Positions 8,325 through 18,826 of a stretch of DNA of 35,155 bases are shown piece after piece (within the stretch, counting starts at the first letter, position 1; every line of letters begins with the position of its first letter). The translations under genes were made by a program, and so were the position numbers. Source of the stretch: Mesostigma viride. Lineage: Eukaryota; Streptophyta; Mesostigmatophyceae; Mesostigmatales; Mesostigmataceae. Location: the NCBI GenBank assembly GCA_009746045.1, contig RPFO01001518.1, forward strand, positions 1 to 35,155. The letters run 5' to 3'. Under the pieces are notes generated by a model that made no database searches, was not told where the DNA came from, and was given only the letters and a program-made list of their open reading frames with translations.

Positions 8325-9018
8325 AGTTAACGTTCTTATCACACGCAATGTGAAGGATATGGTTGCAATGCAGCAATGTGTGAATATGGTTGGAAACGGA
8401 GCTTTGTTAAATCGGATAATGTTTACAGCGCTCAACACTTGAGGCTTGTACACGAGCTTGCCAAGTCAAGGCACAACACGTGAGGCGGGCTCGCAAGAGA
8501 TGCCCATTTGGCACTGGCCTATTGTTTATATACTTGTGCACTGTGCTTGCTAGTCCTGAGCAGCCTAGGAGGCCTGCTCAGTAATAACACCCCCGGTACA
8601 GTATTCACTACCTGTACAGCGCCCACTCCTATACAGTAGGTCTGCCATACAGGCACAGTGACCACAGAGCACAGTCCACAGTGACTATTGCATCTGCACC
8701 TAGAAGTCCAGGACTAAGCCTGCGGTACCAACAGACCACAGGTTAAGGTTCCTATTTCCTGCGTACGACGTATTAATCCAATACCGTCGTAGGTACAGCA
8801 CCTAATTCCTGTCAGCCCAGGAATTACTGTCGACCCCATATGTCGTCGGCAAATATTCACGTCCGACTTAGAAGAACAGCCGGCTCGCGCTCGCGCGCGA
8901 CCGGGAAGTCGGAACGCCATAACTTTCTTGATACTTGTCGGAATGAACTCGTTCCGGTGCCGCTGGAATCGCAGAGATATGCCGAATCAGGATCACGCCA
9001 ATGCGCTTGGCGTTAACT
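8325..9018 (-). repeat. 5' LTR of element A
   Basis: This is the 694-bp partner of 995-1691. On the minus strand, AGTTAACG is followed by a hairpin (8996-9012, CGCCAA/TTGGCG arms) and then a block with GCGGCACCGGAACGAGTTCATT and GAAAGTTATGGCG that is shared in layout with the LTRs of B and C. It should hold the promoter, and a TATA-like box lies in its second half. Confidence 0.95.
8525..8532 (-). promoter_or_regulatory. TATA-like box in the 5' LTR of A
   Basis: The minus strand reads TATATAAA, within GTATATAAACA. It lies about 490 bases into the LTR, so transcription would start in the last ~180 bases of the LTR. The start site is inferred. Confidence 0.45.
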
Positions 9019-9023
9019 GGGTA
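9019..9023. repeat. Target-site duplication of element A, right copy (GGGTA)
   Basis: This is an exact repeat of 990-994. Joining the flanks through one copy keeps the gypsy pol frame open across the site. Confidence 0.9.
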
Positions 9024-9736
9024 AGAAGGAGTCTTTTCTTCAAAAACTTTGGAGGAGTCTATCACAGCCATGTATCTTACTAGTTCGTTCTCAGTAAATC
9101 CCACTCCTATGGTATCTACTGTGTTTACATCTATATTCACACTATTAGTAGGGATAGGTATTTCCTGGACTTCTAGCTGAAGGAACATACATAACAAGTA
9201 TCCATATTCTTTTAGTTCAGATCGCAACTCATCATTAGACATGAATACTTCGGGTATAGTAGGTCTTATAGGAGGATCCACAGGTGTATAGGAGGAGTAA
9301 TGTCTACCAAGGATAAATTTTCTACTCTGTAATGACGTTCCGGTACCCAGTAAGAACTATCAGGGAACCAGATCACCATAGTATCATAATTAATAGTAAT
9401 CTTGTTATCCTGGTGCCAATCTAATCCTAATAATTATAACACATCAGCGGTAGTGATAGGACCTATAGTGGCCATAAGATTAACAGTACGTCCTTGTATA
9501 ACCAGGGGTAGGGATACCGTACCAGGGGAATGACTTGTGCGACCATCAGCATAATGAACAGTGACAGTTTTGGTGTGAGGGATAGGGACTAGTCGTAAAC
9601 GCCTAACTAGGGCTTCGCTCACAAAGGTGCTAGCCGCACCGCTATCCACTAACACGGAGACATTCAAAAGTTCATCAGCATGCAAGAAAGGGTCTACAAC
9701 AGTGTGAGGGACGGTTAAACCGCCATTTAAAAACAT
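9024..9736 (-). pseudogene. Ty3/gypsy aspartic protease and protease-RT linker of G
   Basis: The minus strand encodes a retropepsin-like domain. The catalytic motif is LVDSGAASTFVSE near 9640, with a conventional DSG, and ADGRTSHSPGTV follows. The terminal motif LLGLDWHQ follows a single in-frame TAA at 9434-9436. The frame then continues as a linker to about 9300, shifts by one base, and runs on (IRPTIPEVF..., KEYGYLLC) to the A insertion. The rest of pol resumes at 989. The conventional active site contrasts with that of the copia-type elements in this window. Inactive. Confidence 0.85.
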
Positions 9737-9861
9737 AAGAGGGCGAACACGTAAGGGTAAGGATGATTCCGCTCCTACAGAGGTTATGAAAACAGGCAGG
9801 CAAAAACTATTATCTGGGGTACTAGCTAAGGACCTGTCCAGGTTACCCCCGGCTGACAGGC

Positions 9862-10635
9862 CTACTGTTCCCCCTCCCCACCCACATCCACCGCTGGGAC
9901 TAACCCCGAAAAAGACCCTGCATGGCGAAAAGCCACTGCTGGAGGGTCACGAGGGAGCGAACAGGGTGCAGGAGCCTGATAATCATAGGGGAACCCTGAG
10001 GGTCCTGTCTGCACAGCATTCAGCCTACTAGCCTGGGTAGCTGAGGGAATGCGTCCTGACGAGGGGCGAATAGGGGCACGCTGAGGGGTGCGAGGAGGGC
10101 GAGCATCGGGATGAGGGGGAGCACCAGCCAGAAAGGAACTTGGGGCACTCCTGTTTAAGATGGCCTTCAGTACTTCCTTACAATGATAGCATGTAATATG
10201 AGACACATCAAGAGCAGAGAGGTCGGTCACGCAAATATCTAACTCTTCTACATAGGAGTTTTCCTCCTCAGGGGTAAGGCTAATATTATTGATACGGGAA
10301 CGGGTAGGAAGAGGAGTGGTGAAGAAATCTGCTACTCGTAATAAATGCTGTCGCACATGCTTGAGGGGTAAGTCAGTAAAGCGGTAGGCGGAGAACTGGC
10401 GTTTCACTTCACGTAACAGAGGTCTACTGAGGCCTTGCAGGAAGCGAGCACGTACTTCTGCGCCCGACAGATCCCTAATGCGCACCATCTGGGCATCAAA
10501 TTCCTTCATGTATTCCCTAAATGACTTGGTACCCTGCTGCAGAGTGCCTAAGGCTAATCTATCCTGCCAATCTGCATCAGGAGGAACAAGATGGCTCGAT
10601 CTCTAATCTCTTAAACAATTCTGCTACAGAGTGAG
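9862..10635 (-). pseudogene. gag: C-terminal part of gypsy Gag of G
   Basis: The longest frame (215 codons) contains the retrotransposon Gag core (YMKEFDAQMVRIRDL, ARFLQGLSRPLLREVKRQF, LPLKHVRQHLLRVADFF), followed by a Pro/Ser/Arg-rich tail. One half zinc knuckle (CYHC) remains, but the expected His and third Cys are not visible. The upstream part of the core continues to 10635, where element B interrupts it; the sequence resumes at 20388. Protease begins in another frame at 9736. Gag would form the particle; this copy is broken. Confidence 0.8.
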
Positions 10636-10640
10636 GATAT
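10636..10640. repeat. Target-site duplication of element B, left copy (GATAT)
   Basis: GATAT lies directly before AGTTAACG of the left LTR and is repeated exactly at 20383-20387. Confidence 0.9.
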
Positions 10641-10643
10641 AGT

Positions 10644-10664
10644 TAACGTAAAGGATTTACGTTA
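10644..10664 (+). other. Hairpin at the start of the B LTR
   Basis: TAACGTAAA, a GGA loop and TTTACGTTA form nine perfect pairs beginning inside the terminal AGTTAA. LTRs of A and C have hairpins of different sequence in the same place. Confidence 0.8.
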
Positions 10665-11199
10665 GATGGATCATAGAGATTGTTACGCTCTTTCCAACGG
10701 CACCTTGAACGCCTCATTTGGTTAAGGGACGTAAAAGTTATGACGTTTCCTAGGCTGTGCCGACAGTACCCGGCGCGCCACTGTGGGCGCGTACGGACAC
10801 AGGATGTACAAGTGTCACTTTGATAGTCCGCAGGACGTTGACAGGACTTGTACAGGACTTGATAGTCAATTGATAGGTAGGCGTGCTGTAGCGCGCCAGG
10901 ACCTATGAGACAATTGATGCTGAGTAATGTACGGATAGGTCCACAGGACTAGCCGTATGGACAATTGATAGATCTGCGCGCCAAAGGCGTGCCAGAGTCT
11001 TTGTGATCAATTGATTGACAGTTCAGCTGTGACAGTACAGCTGAATACTTGGACGCGTCCCTAGCAAGCTATATGTGTGACTTGGTAGCTCTAGGACGCT
11101 AGCTCTTGCGTGCACGTTCTCTTGGCACTGCGACCCTGTCGCCTGTGCTGCGGGCAGTCTTGGAAGTGACGTGACTTGCGTCTGTGTTTCCATTATTCT

Positions 11200-11205
11200 A
11201 ATAAA
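11200..11205 (+). terminator. Polyadenylation signal in the 5' LTR copy of B
   Basis: AATAAA lies about 55 bases before the LTR end. The functional copy for the element's RNA is the one in the 3' LTR. Confidence 0.5.
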
Positions 11206-11282
11206 CGCAACATTCCTGCAAGAGCCATGGCGATCTTCGGCATTTCTCTCTCACAACTCGTATTACTCGCCAAATCTCAATC

Positions 11283-12035
11283 ATGCCGAATTGCTTCGAT
11301 TTCCGGATTCCCACCGACGAAGAAATAACTGCTCCGCCGGCCGACCCCTTACCGGTTCCGCCATCGAGCGATCCGCAGCCGCTTGCTGCGCCGTGGCAAA
11401 GTCTAATTGACGAGGTCACTACTACATCGCTGGACAAATTACATCGTCGACAGCGGGCAGCTCTGCCGTTGCTGGGGGATTTTCCGGAAGACCCGCGCCT
11501 GCCGCAGCTGGTGCCGGCAATTCGCGGTCCGTTGGACTCCATTCGGTCGATTTTATCGGCCTTTACGGTCCAGGTCCGTGGAGGGCTTCGTTCCATTAAC
11601 GAGGTCACAACCGCTATCGAGGAGGTGGACAACGCCATCTCGTCCCTCACCGGTTACCAGCGGAATCTGCAGAACTGGGCTGCGACGCGCACGGGAGGCG
11701 CGCCCGCAGTTTCGACAAATTTATTCCAGGACATCGCGTTGCTGTCGCTGCTCACGCGAGGCGTTCGCACGCGAGAACGCCAGGTTCTTATTAACCTGGT
11801 GGCTTTCCTTTCTGCCCTGCGTGAGTGGATCCCAGCTGGCTGGGAACTCTTGTCCATTTTCACGCATCCTCTGCGCATCGTTTCCCGTCGGCGCATCGCA
11901 GTTTTTCTGCCGACGCAAAACCAGGCGAACACGCCTGTGTTAATTCACGCCGGCGCAGGTCCGGCTCTTACGCCCGACATGGAGGACGCAGAATACGCGT
12001 ACGAGTACTGCGACTTCCGTGGTCTCGACTACTAA
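11283..12035 (+). CDS. ORF1 of element B, unknown protein upstream of gag
   Basis: This intact 250-codon frame has its ATG only 24 bases after the 5' LTR. It starts with a Pro-rich segment (TAPPADPLPVPPSSDP), followed by a long helical region (RSILSAFTVQVRGGLRSINEVTTAIEEVDNA, cut here) and a hydrophobic helix (LINLVAFLSALREWIPAGWELLSIF). It ends with an acidic, Tyr-rich tail (MEDAEYAYEY). There is no signal peptide or clear transmembrane segment. It holds the same position as ORF1 of A and shows weak similarity to it. That it stays open in an element whose gag and pol are broken may be chance. I do not recognise a family. Confidence 0.6.
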   Translation: MPNCFDFRIPTDEEITAPPADPLPVPPSSDPQPLAAPWQSLIDEVTTTSLDKLHRRQRAALPLLGDFPEDPRLPQLVPAIRGPLDSIRSILSAFTVQVRGGLRSINEVTTAIEEVDNAISSLTGYQRNLQNWAATRTGGAPAVSTNLFQDIALLSLLTRGVRTRERQVLINLVAFLSALREWIPAGWELLSIFTHPLRIVSRRRIAVFLPTQNQANTPVLIHAGAGPALTPDMEDAEYAYEYCDFRGLDY

Positions 12036-12045
12036 ACGTCGGGAA

Positions 12046-12057
12046 TTTTTTTTTCAG
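12046..12057 (+). promoter_or_regulatory. Splice-acceptor-like sequence between ORF1 and gag of B
   Basis: Nine T residues followed by CAG lie ten bases after the ORF1 stop codon and about 150 bases before the gag ATG. The position matches the pyrimidine tract plus CAG in A. Splicing is inferred. Confidence 0.4.
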
Positions 12058-12205
12058 TACTCGTCGGCATTTCGGCGGCATTTCGCGGCGGCATCGACAC
12101 CGGTGCAGGCGGCATTACTTGACAGATTTGTACATATTTTGCTGTCAGGATTTTGTTTTGCTGCTTAGCTCCTGTGCTCTTTAACAGCATTGTAGTCATG
12201 CAACC

Positions 12206-15200
12206 ATGGCTGATGGGCGACGTAGTAAGGGCCCAGCCAGTGGCAATAATGGAGGTGCAGGTAGTGGGACCGCTCACGTAGATGACGTGGGGGTTACCGG
12301 CGAGATTACCAATGTACCTATCAATAATAATACACATGCTGTTTCTGGCTTTGATCTTACCACCCAGGGTCTTTTAATTGTTAATCAGTTGCAGCCTGTA
12401 ACCTCAGACTCCAAGCCTAAACAGGCTGAAGAGTTTGTGGAGGGATTGGAAGGGTTCCCAAGCTTGTACGGTGGTACAAACTACTATCAAATCTGGATAG
12501 GAAGTAGCACGTTTGGAAAGTGTACTGACCAGATTAAGGGGACTCGGCGCGGCGAATATTTTCCGCGCCAAAAAAATTCCGCGGTACCCTCCGTACCGTG
12601 AAAAGTGGGTGCACGGTGCGCGCACCCCTTGCGGAAGTGGCCATGGCGACTGCTTTTAGACGAAACGTGACAAATCTGGCTCGCGGAAAGCAGAAAAAAT
12701 GCTCGATTGTTGGAGAAAATTAGTTACTGATTCTACTTTATGGTGGGATGGTTGCGATCTATAATGTCGCGGGCTTTTTTTCTTTACCATCGGCAGGGGG
12801 GGTCCGGCCTGAATTTCTGTCGGGATGAATAAAGAATAATGGATGCCTGCCCGTGTGATTGTCGATTGTTGCCAGTTTTGATGGTCGTAAGGGAAGCTAG
12901 TTTAATGATGTTTCTAAAGCCGTAAAACTTCCCGCTGCTATCTTTACCTTTCCCGTAATTTTGCGGCAAGATACATTAGGCCTGCGCGATGCGCGCCCGG
13001 CCTCTCCATGAAAGGCTCGCCTTTCTTGTGCGCCTGGGCACGAATAAATGCCCGTTATGGTACGTTCTTGTATTAAACGTCTTAAGCTAGCGCTTTCCTG
13101 CTTTCTTAGCTCGTTGAGCGTAAGCTTTTTGCCTTCTTTCCGGCCAGATGCAGCCATGAAGTTGCGGGTCCTCGCGCTGCATTGCTAGATTCCTGGATGT
13201 TTTTTAGCAAGCTCGTCTGTGACGTGGCTGGCTTGCTGCAGCGCGTGGCCCACAACCTGTCGGGAAGGTGTAATGCTTTTATTTCCATGCTTCTCTGAAA
13301 TTTCTTTTGCTTTATAGACAGTTGTGTTCGAGGAAATTCACGCGGTCGTCCTAAGCAGCGGCATCATTTTCCCCAGACACTGACGAGCTGGCACCTGTCT
13401 CCTAAAGAAAGTGGCTCGTGCTTGTTAGAAAGGAGGCAGTGTGCATTTTGCGGGACACAATGGTTTGGTGGCACATGCGCCAGGTAGGTTGTTCCAATGG
13501 TCTCTTCACCTTTCCCACTGATTAAATGATAGCCTTTGTCATGCTAACCAGAGCAGCTAGCCACAGGTTGGCTGGATAAAAAGTCAGTTGATTTTCTCTT
13601 TATATACTGCGTGTGTGTTCCTCCACATGTCCGGCTTGTTGGGCATTGCGGAAGATGGTTTTTAATGTGTTGTTGGGTGGAACAGCTTGGTTGTTGGATC
13701 AAAATCACACATTATTAGCCTGAGATAGGCATGACATATGCTGCTCAGGCGTGTCGTCCTACCAGCCTTGTTGATAAGGGTAGACTCACAAGGCTGGCTG
13801 TGCCGATGGAGGGGTGGGGCGTATGACGCTCCGGACATCCTCCTCACACTCCGTGATCAAAGTGGGCATGTTTTTGGGTGTCTAGGGTAGCAAAACAGAT
13901 GTCATTTGGGCTCAGCACTAGCTCAATCTCTTTTAGCGTCTATCCAGGTGGCATAACAGGAAAATCAATAACTTGAGCTACGCTTGTCAGAATGAGCTCA
14001 AACTTTGGGGTTGTGTTTCCCCTCACTCAGTGGAATTTCGAATGTATGGATGACCCCATTCGATGTGTTGATGATTTGATTTTTTTTTTTGGCTCAAAAA
14101 AGTACCCATTTTGCGGGGAAATTGTAACTCAAACAAATGTGATTATTTTGACCATGAATAGCCCAGATTTTTTAGAAGTGGGGGAACTTTACAGGAATGT
14201 ATGGGTAGGTCATTTGGATGTGTGGTTTGTCTTGGGCAAAATATCTCATAGATAGCGTCTTTGTCTATTTTTAGCTCGCCACCGGTGCGTGGTTGGGGGT
14301 AGTACCCCCAACAAGTGGTGGCATGAATGTCCAAACATCATATTTATGGTACTCAATCATCACTAGATGGTTCCCAAGTGCATTGGAACTGATATTCATT
14401 AAAGTCAGTTTTTCAGGCTTTTGGACGTGCGAGTCCCCTTAAGGACCTAACCAGGGTCCAGGGAGTGCAAGAGAGCCAATAAGGCCTGGGCACTATATGT
14501 AGCTGAGCTGAAGGAGCTGCTTGAAGACCAGCGCAATAAGGTCGGCATCCATTGGCAGGACAAGTATCAAGGGTGGGAGGTCAAGGGAGATCTCATCCAG
14601 AATTTCCTCACTATTGCAAAATGGTTGAGGAAGGCAGGGCCCACGGTTTCAACGTGGCAGACAACATAGCCCTGACCAACTGGTTGAAGGTCTCTGGGCT
14701 GGACAAGGCAACACGTGGCTCTTTGAAGGTCATGTGTGCCCCACACTCTACCCTGAAGGCCTATAAGGTCATCATCAAGCAGGCCCTCGAGGCAGAGGAG
14801 CTGTTTGAGGGTGGAGTGCCAGCTGTGAAGGCAACCCATGCAGGTGGGCGTGCCCAGGGGGGCTCCAAATCGTCTGAGGCTGACAGAAGCCAAGGAGGGC
14901 GTGGGGGCAACCACAACAAGCGGAAGGGGCCAACCATTCACCCGACCCTGACGGGCAATCACATGCCAAGTCGGTGTTCAGGAGGGTGGGTGGCAAGCCC
15001 AAGCCGGGTAACGCGTCTGACAACGGGGGTGGTGGCCAGGGCAAGTCCAAGATCCAATGCTACCTGTGCAAGGGGTGGGGGCACATCAAGAAGGAGTGTC
15101 CTTCCTTCAAGAAGACCCAGGGCCAGGGCAGCAACAAGAACAATAACAACAAAAACAACAAGAACAAGTCCCAGGCAGGCCAGCCTTCAAAGGGCAGTCA

Positions 15201-15225
15201 ACAAGAAGAAAACAAGGAGCAGTGA
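12206..15225 (+). pseudogene. gag: Gag of element B, interrupted by transposon E and frameshifts
   Basis: A likely start is the ATG at 12206 (MADGRRSKGPASG). The frame runs to the TTAA at 12534, where E is inserted, and resumes at 14443 (DLTRVQGVQ). After a one-base shift near 14465 it reads ANKAWALYVAELKELLED, and after another near 14615 VEEGRAHGFNVADNIALTNWLKVSG. A third shift near 14950 leads to the CCHC knuckle CYLCKGWGHIKKEC (about 15057-15098) and a Lys/Asn/Gln-rich tail ending in TGA at 15225. The capsid-like region aligns with that of A. Bases 14552-15409 are open in one frame, but that is a chimera of the gag frame and a shadow. Confidence 0.75.
12534..14442. mobile_element. TTAA-flanked DNA transposon E, probably non-autonomous
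   Basis: The 1.9-kb segment is bounded by TTAA on both sides (12534-12537 and 14439-14442) and inverted ends GGGGACTCG/CGAGTCCCC (12538-12546, 14430-14438). Removing it with one TTAA restores gag codons across the gap (...DQIK-DLTR...). TTAA duplication is typical of piggyBac-type elements. A GC-rich hairpin (GGCGCGG/CCGCGCC arms, 12546-12569) lies just inside the left end. No ORF looks like a transposase: small frames such as 12897-13157 (minus, MAASGRKEGKKLTLNELRKQE) are not recognisable. Its orientation is unknown. The rest shows nothing else I can name. Confidence 0.75.
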
Positions 15226-15365
15226 CTGTCTGAGGCAACCCCTACACACCTTAATTCACCCAAGGGGGAGGCCAGGTGCTCCAATGCAGATTTTATATCT
15301 GGGCAACAAGAGGGTGATCTCCAGGTTCAGGTGGCCCCAGGTCACCTGGAGAGGTACAGGTTCCT

Positions 15366-18300
15366 ATGAAGACGTCCTTGACAGCTGGTGCAGCTGTAAG
15401 AATGTCTGACCCCATGCATCCTCGTGCTGGGCACGAGGGTGGACCTCTCATTTTGAGAGAAACCAATGTACAACCACAGAGGGGTGTGAAGGCCTCTGGT
15501 GGTATGCATGTGGTCCCTGCTGGCGGTCCAGGTGTTGGGCATGAGCAGGGTGACTCAGGCTCTGAGTCAGAACAGGATGGAAGTCAGCATGGTGATGCTG
15601 GACAACCTGACAGCACAGTCCTGACTGTGCCAGGGACTGCTTCCTCTGTGTACCAGGAGTTGGGTGCCCGAATCCACAACATGTTTGGGCATGCCACTTC
15701 TCTGTCAAACAACTTTGCCTTCCGTATGGGCAGGGCACCCCTTCTCAAGGCGTGTCAGCAAGCTGCCTCACGGTGTAAGTGCCAGTTGTCCTCCAACAAG
15801 CCCAGGAAATCACATGCCAAAGCTCTACCTCAGAGCATTGGTGATCTGCAGTGTGATATCCAACACATCAGGGGCATGCAACTGTTGGTGTGCGTGGACA
15901 GGTACACAAATACAAGGTGCTAGAGCATTTACCTTCTATGAAGAACAGGTACTTGCTGGCTGCCCTGCAGAATGTAAGAGCCAAGTTTCCTACCACAAGG
16001 ATCCAGGTGGACATGCAGTTTCAGCATCTCAAGGGTGATCCCACCCTTCCTGAGTTGCTGGTTACACCTAGGGAGGCTCATGGGCAGCAGGGTGCTATAG
16101 AGAGGGCAATCCAGGAGGTCAAGAAATTGATCATCTCTGAAGACTGGGTACCCTTGTCTGCACCTGCACTTGTCAGGAGTGCATGGCTGAGGAACGTGGA
16201 GCAGCAGCTGAACAGCAGGGTTAACTTCTACTATGATGGAGTTGCTGTCAGCCCAATGGGTCTATATCATGGCCTGTGCCCACCACATGTGCTGGAGGGC
16301 TGGAAACATGCTGCACATGTCACCTTTGCCAAGCTGAGGGAGAAGGACCGGGGTTGGAAGATGCTGGAGCCACAAGTGGGTCAGAAGGTCCTAGCTTGGA
16401 AGGAACCTAGCCTTTATGGCAAACGTGGTAGCTGGAGTCCTGGGGTGGTTACCCAGGTTGATGAAGCTAGCCACGCATGCTTGGTCAGCATGGAGGACGA
16501 ACCAAAGCATGTGCACCGGCTGAGTTGGTCATATGTCAAGCCTAACCTGATGAATGAGGGCAGTCAGGCACAAGGCTCACAGGATCTGCAGGATTTTCAG
16601 GTCCCAGGTGACATCACTGACGCAACGACCACATCTGTTGCAGGGGAATCTGTCAGCCCTGGCCAGGTTGCAGAGGTACTTGTTGAACAGGCTGCAAGGT
16701 CAACAGCTGGGGAGTCAACTGTCAAGCCCAAGGCTCTAACCAAGCCCAGGGGGACAAGTTTGGCTGGATTGATTGGGGCTCTGCAAAGGGCCAAGAAGCA
16801 GCCCAAGGTAGCCAAGCTCAGGTGGCATGGCAATCTGGGGCTGGACACTGCCTTAGAGGTAGACACTAATTCTCAGGTTTCCATCATTGGGACCAGAGCT
16901 GCAGCAGGGTACAGCATGTCTGAACCCAGCTATCAGTTTGTGTCTGACTTCAGTGGCGGGGTACACGTGAAGGTACTGGGTGAGGTATTCATTCCTATCC
17001 TTGGACAGGACACTGCTTTTTGTGTCTTGGAGGGCTATCAGGGACCTGCTCTTCTGGGGCAGAATTTCCTATGCCAGGATGGGGTAGTGATCACGTCCTC
17101 TCTCCTGACTAAGGAAGGGGCTGGTCAGGTCCCACTGATTAATTTCAGGACCACTCACCTATCACGTGCAGTAACCAGGACGGTTAAGCGTGTGCAAGTG
17201 TGCCAGGGGCAGGAGCCCTTGGTTGATGACCTCATATTGCCAGCTGCTAGTCATCCAAGCAGTTTGGGCATTGGTCCTCACTCACTTGCTGGACACAGCC
17301 CTATCAACTACCAAGGCCTGGTGAAGCTCATGTCCTCTCCCATTATGTGTCCCCAGGTCACACTGGGTCTGATTAAATCTGGGGAGGACTGGATCTCCAA
17401 GAAATGCGTGGAACCTGTCAATGACCTGCCTCCTGCACGACGTCTACTCAAGCTCAAGTTTGTCATCAAGATGAAGGAGGTGGACGGGGTCAAGGTACCA
17501 CATGTCAGGCCAGTGCTGAATGAGTTCAAGGGTACTGGTGAGTGCACTGCTGAGGAGTTGTATACCCCTGGCATGTTGCATGACACTTGGAGGCTGCTGC
17601 TGTGTGTATTTCTAGGCCTTCTCAACAAGGGCTTGGACTATGGCTCAGTGGTGGTAGACTTCAAGAGGGCATTTCTGGAGGGGGATGCAGATGTGGCACA
17701 GGAAAAGTGGGAGGGCAAGACGCCTTTCTATGTCAGGGTGCCTGCTGTATGGAAAAGGGACATTCACACTGAGTTCCTTAAAATCCTCAAGGGCCTGGAG
17801 GGCCTGAGGTCAAGTCCAATAATCTGGAGGGAGACTCTCAACCGTTTCCTGAAGGAGCATTGCAACTTGAAGGTTCTCCTGTAGACCCCTGTCTGTTTCT
17901 GGGGCAATGGGAAGGCCTACCAGTGTATGCTTCGCTGCACGGGGATGACCTACATCTGATAGCTCCCACGTCGTGGCTTAAGGAGCTGATCTCCATCATT
18001 AAGTCCAAGTTTCCTCTGGGTAGGGAGCAATGGCAGGTGGAGAATGAGCCTCTGCTGTTTGTGGGCATGGAGGCCACACTGGTGAAGAAGGGGGAGTGGC
18101 GTATGCTGCTGGTGGGGGGCAATGATTATCAAGAGACCCTCATTAGCAAGCTTCCTCCAGTCATCACACAGGCACTGTGTCCCATGGTGAGGGGCATGGT
18201 TGCTTGGGTGGCAGGCATTTCCAGGCCAGACCTTATGGTCATAGCCAGGTTGCCTGATGACATGCTGATGGAGCTAGGGTCTGCCAAGGTGGCTGATCAG

Positions 18301-18826
18301 GTCAGGGCTTCATCTGGCATTCTGTTGTCTGCAGTGGATTTATCACAACCCATTTGCATGGAGCTGTATGTGGATAGCTCAATGGACAGCAGGCAGGTCT
18401 CCAAGGTCAGGGGCAGGGCTGCAGGGCTCTTTGTGCTCAGACAGGAAGGCCTGGGGAGTTTGGTGAGCTGGTTTAGTCGCCTGCACAAACGGGTGGCTGT
18501 CAGCAGTGATGTGGCAGAATGCAGGGCTATTTGTGAAGGCATTCACACAAGCCTTTATCTGAAGGAGTTGCTTCATCAGATGACTTCTAACACTCCTTGG
18601 CCACTTCAGGTTACCACTCTTCTAAAAACAGACTCCATGGGGATGGTGCAGTTTGTGCACAGGCAGATGGCCAGAAGTAGGGACTTGGACTATCCTCCTT
18701 GGCCAATATTGAGCATATCCCTGGGGTTGACAATCCTGCTGATGCTTTGACCAAGCTAGTGCAGAAGGCAGCAGTGCAATACAAGGTTCTTCAGTCTCTG
18801 ATGGACCCATCTCAGCAAGCTGTCTA
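15366..18826 (+). pseudogene. pol: Pol of element B: integrase-protease-RT-RNase H, frameshifted
   Basis: The order is the same as in A. The integrase zinc motif is IHNMFGH...CQQAASRCKC, and the first catalytic Asp is in CDIQHIRG. A one-base deletion at about 15911 follows, then DMQF and GAIERAIQEVKK. The protease-like domain (EVDTNSQVSIIG near 16860, ALLGQNFL near 17050) comes after the integrase. The RT has VDFKRAFL (near 17660), a second frameshift near 17870, and HGDD (near 17943). RNase H has VDSSMD, SSDVAECRA and TDSMGMVQF. A deletion near 18690 shifts the frame again before the end (HIPGVDNPADALTK, stop 18824-18826). At least three lesions make it inactive. Amino-acid similarity to A runs throughout. 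Confidence 0.93.

Larger units (their letters stand above)
995..9018 (-). mobile_element. Copia-type LTR retrotransposon A, near complete
   Basis: This 8.0-kb element lies on the minus strand, with the 5' LTR at 8325-9018 and the 3' LTR at 995-1691. In transcript order it has a short leader, ORF1 (305 aa), a splice-acceptor-like sequence, gag with a CCHC knuckle, a 1197-codon pol (INT-PR-RT-RNase H), a 3' UTR with a T-arm-like hairpin, a polypurine tract and the 3' LTR. The two LTRs differ by about one substitution and three single-base indels by eye, so insertion was recent. Pol is uninterrupted, but gag is split over several frames. It sits inside element G and is flanked by GGGTA duplications. 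Confidence 0.95.
10641..11258 (+). repeat. 5' LTR of element B
   Basis: This 618-bp direct repeat begins AGTTAACG and ends CTCACAACT, again AGTT...AACT. A perfect hairpin lies at 10644-10664. Four CAATTGAT octamers start at 10867, 10911, 10962 and 11008, spaced 44-51 bp apart, with repeated GCGCGCC and TAGGTCC-type motifs between them. These look like promoter elements. AATAAA is near the end. Confidence 0.95.

Noticed and set aside
11407-11943. 178-codon Arg/Ser-rich plus-strand frame
   Set aside because: It is the second frame of ORF1 of B and reads as a compositional shadow.
12897-13157. Transposase of element E
   Set aside because: The 86-codon minus frame has no catalytic motif or recognisable domain.
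14552-15409. 285-codon plus-strand frame as an intact protein
   Set aside because: Only about residues 24-120 follow the gag frame; the zinc knuckle is in another frame, so this is a frameshift chimera.
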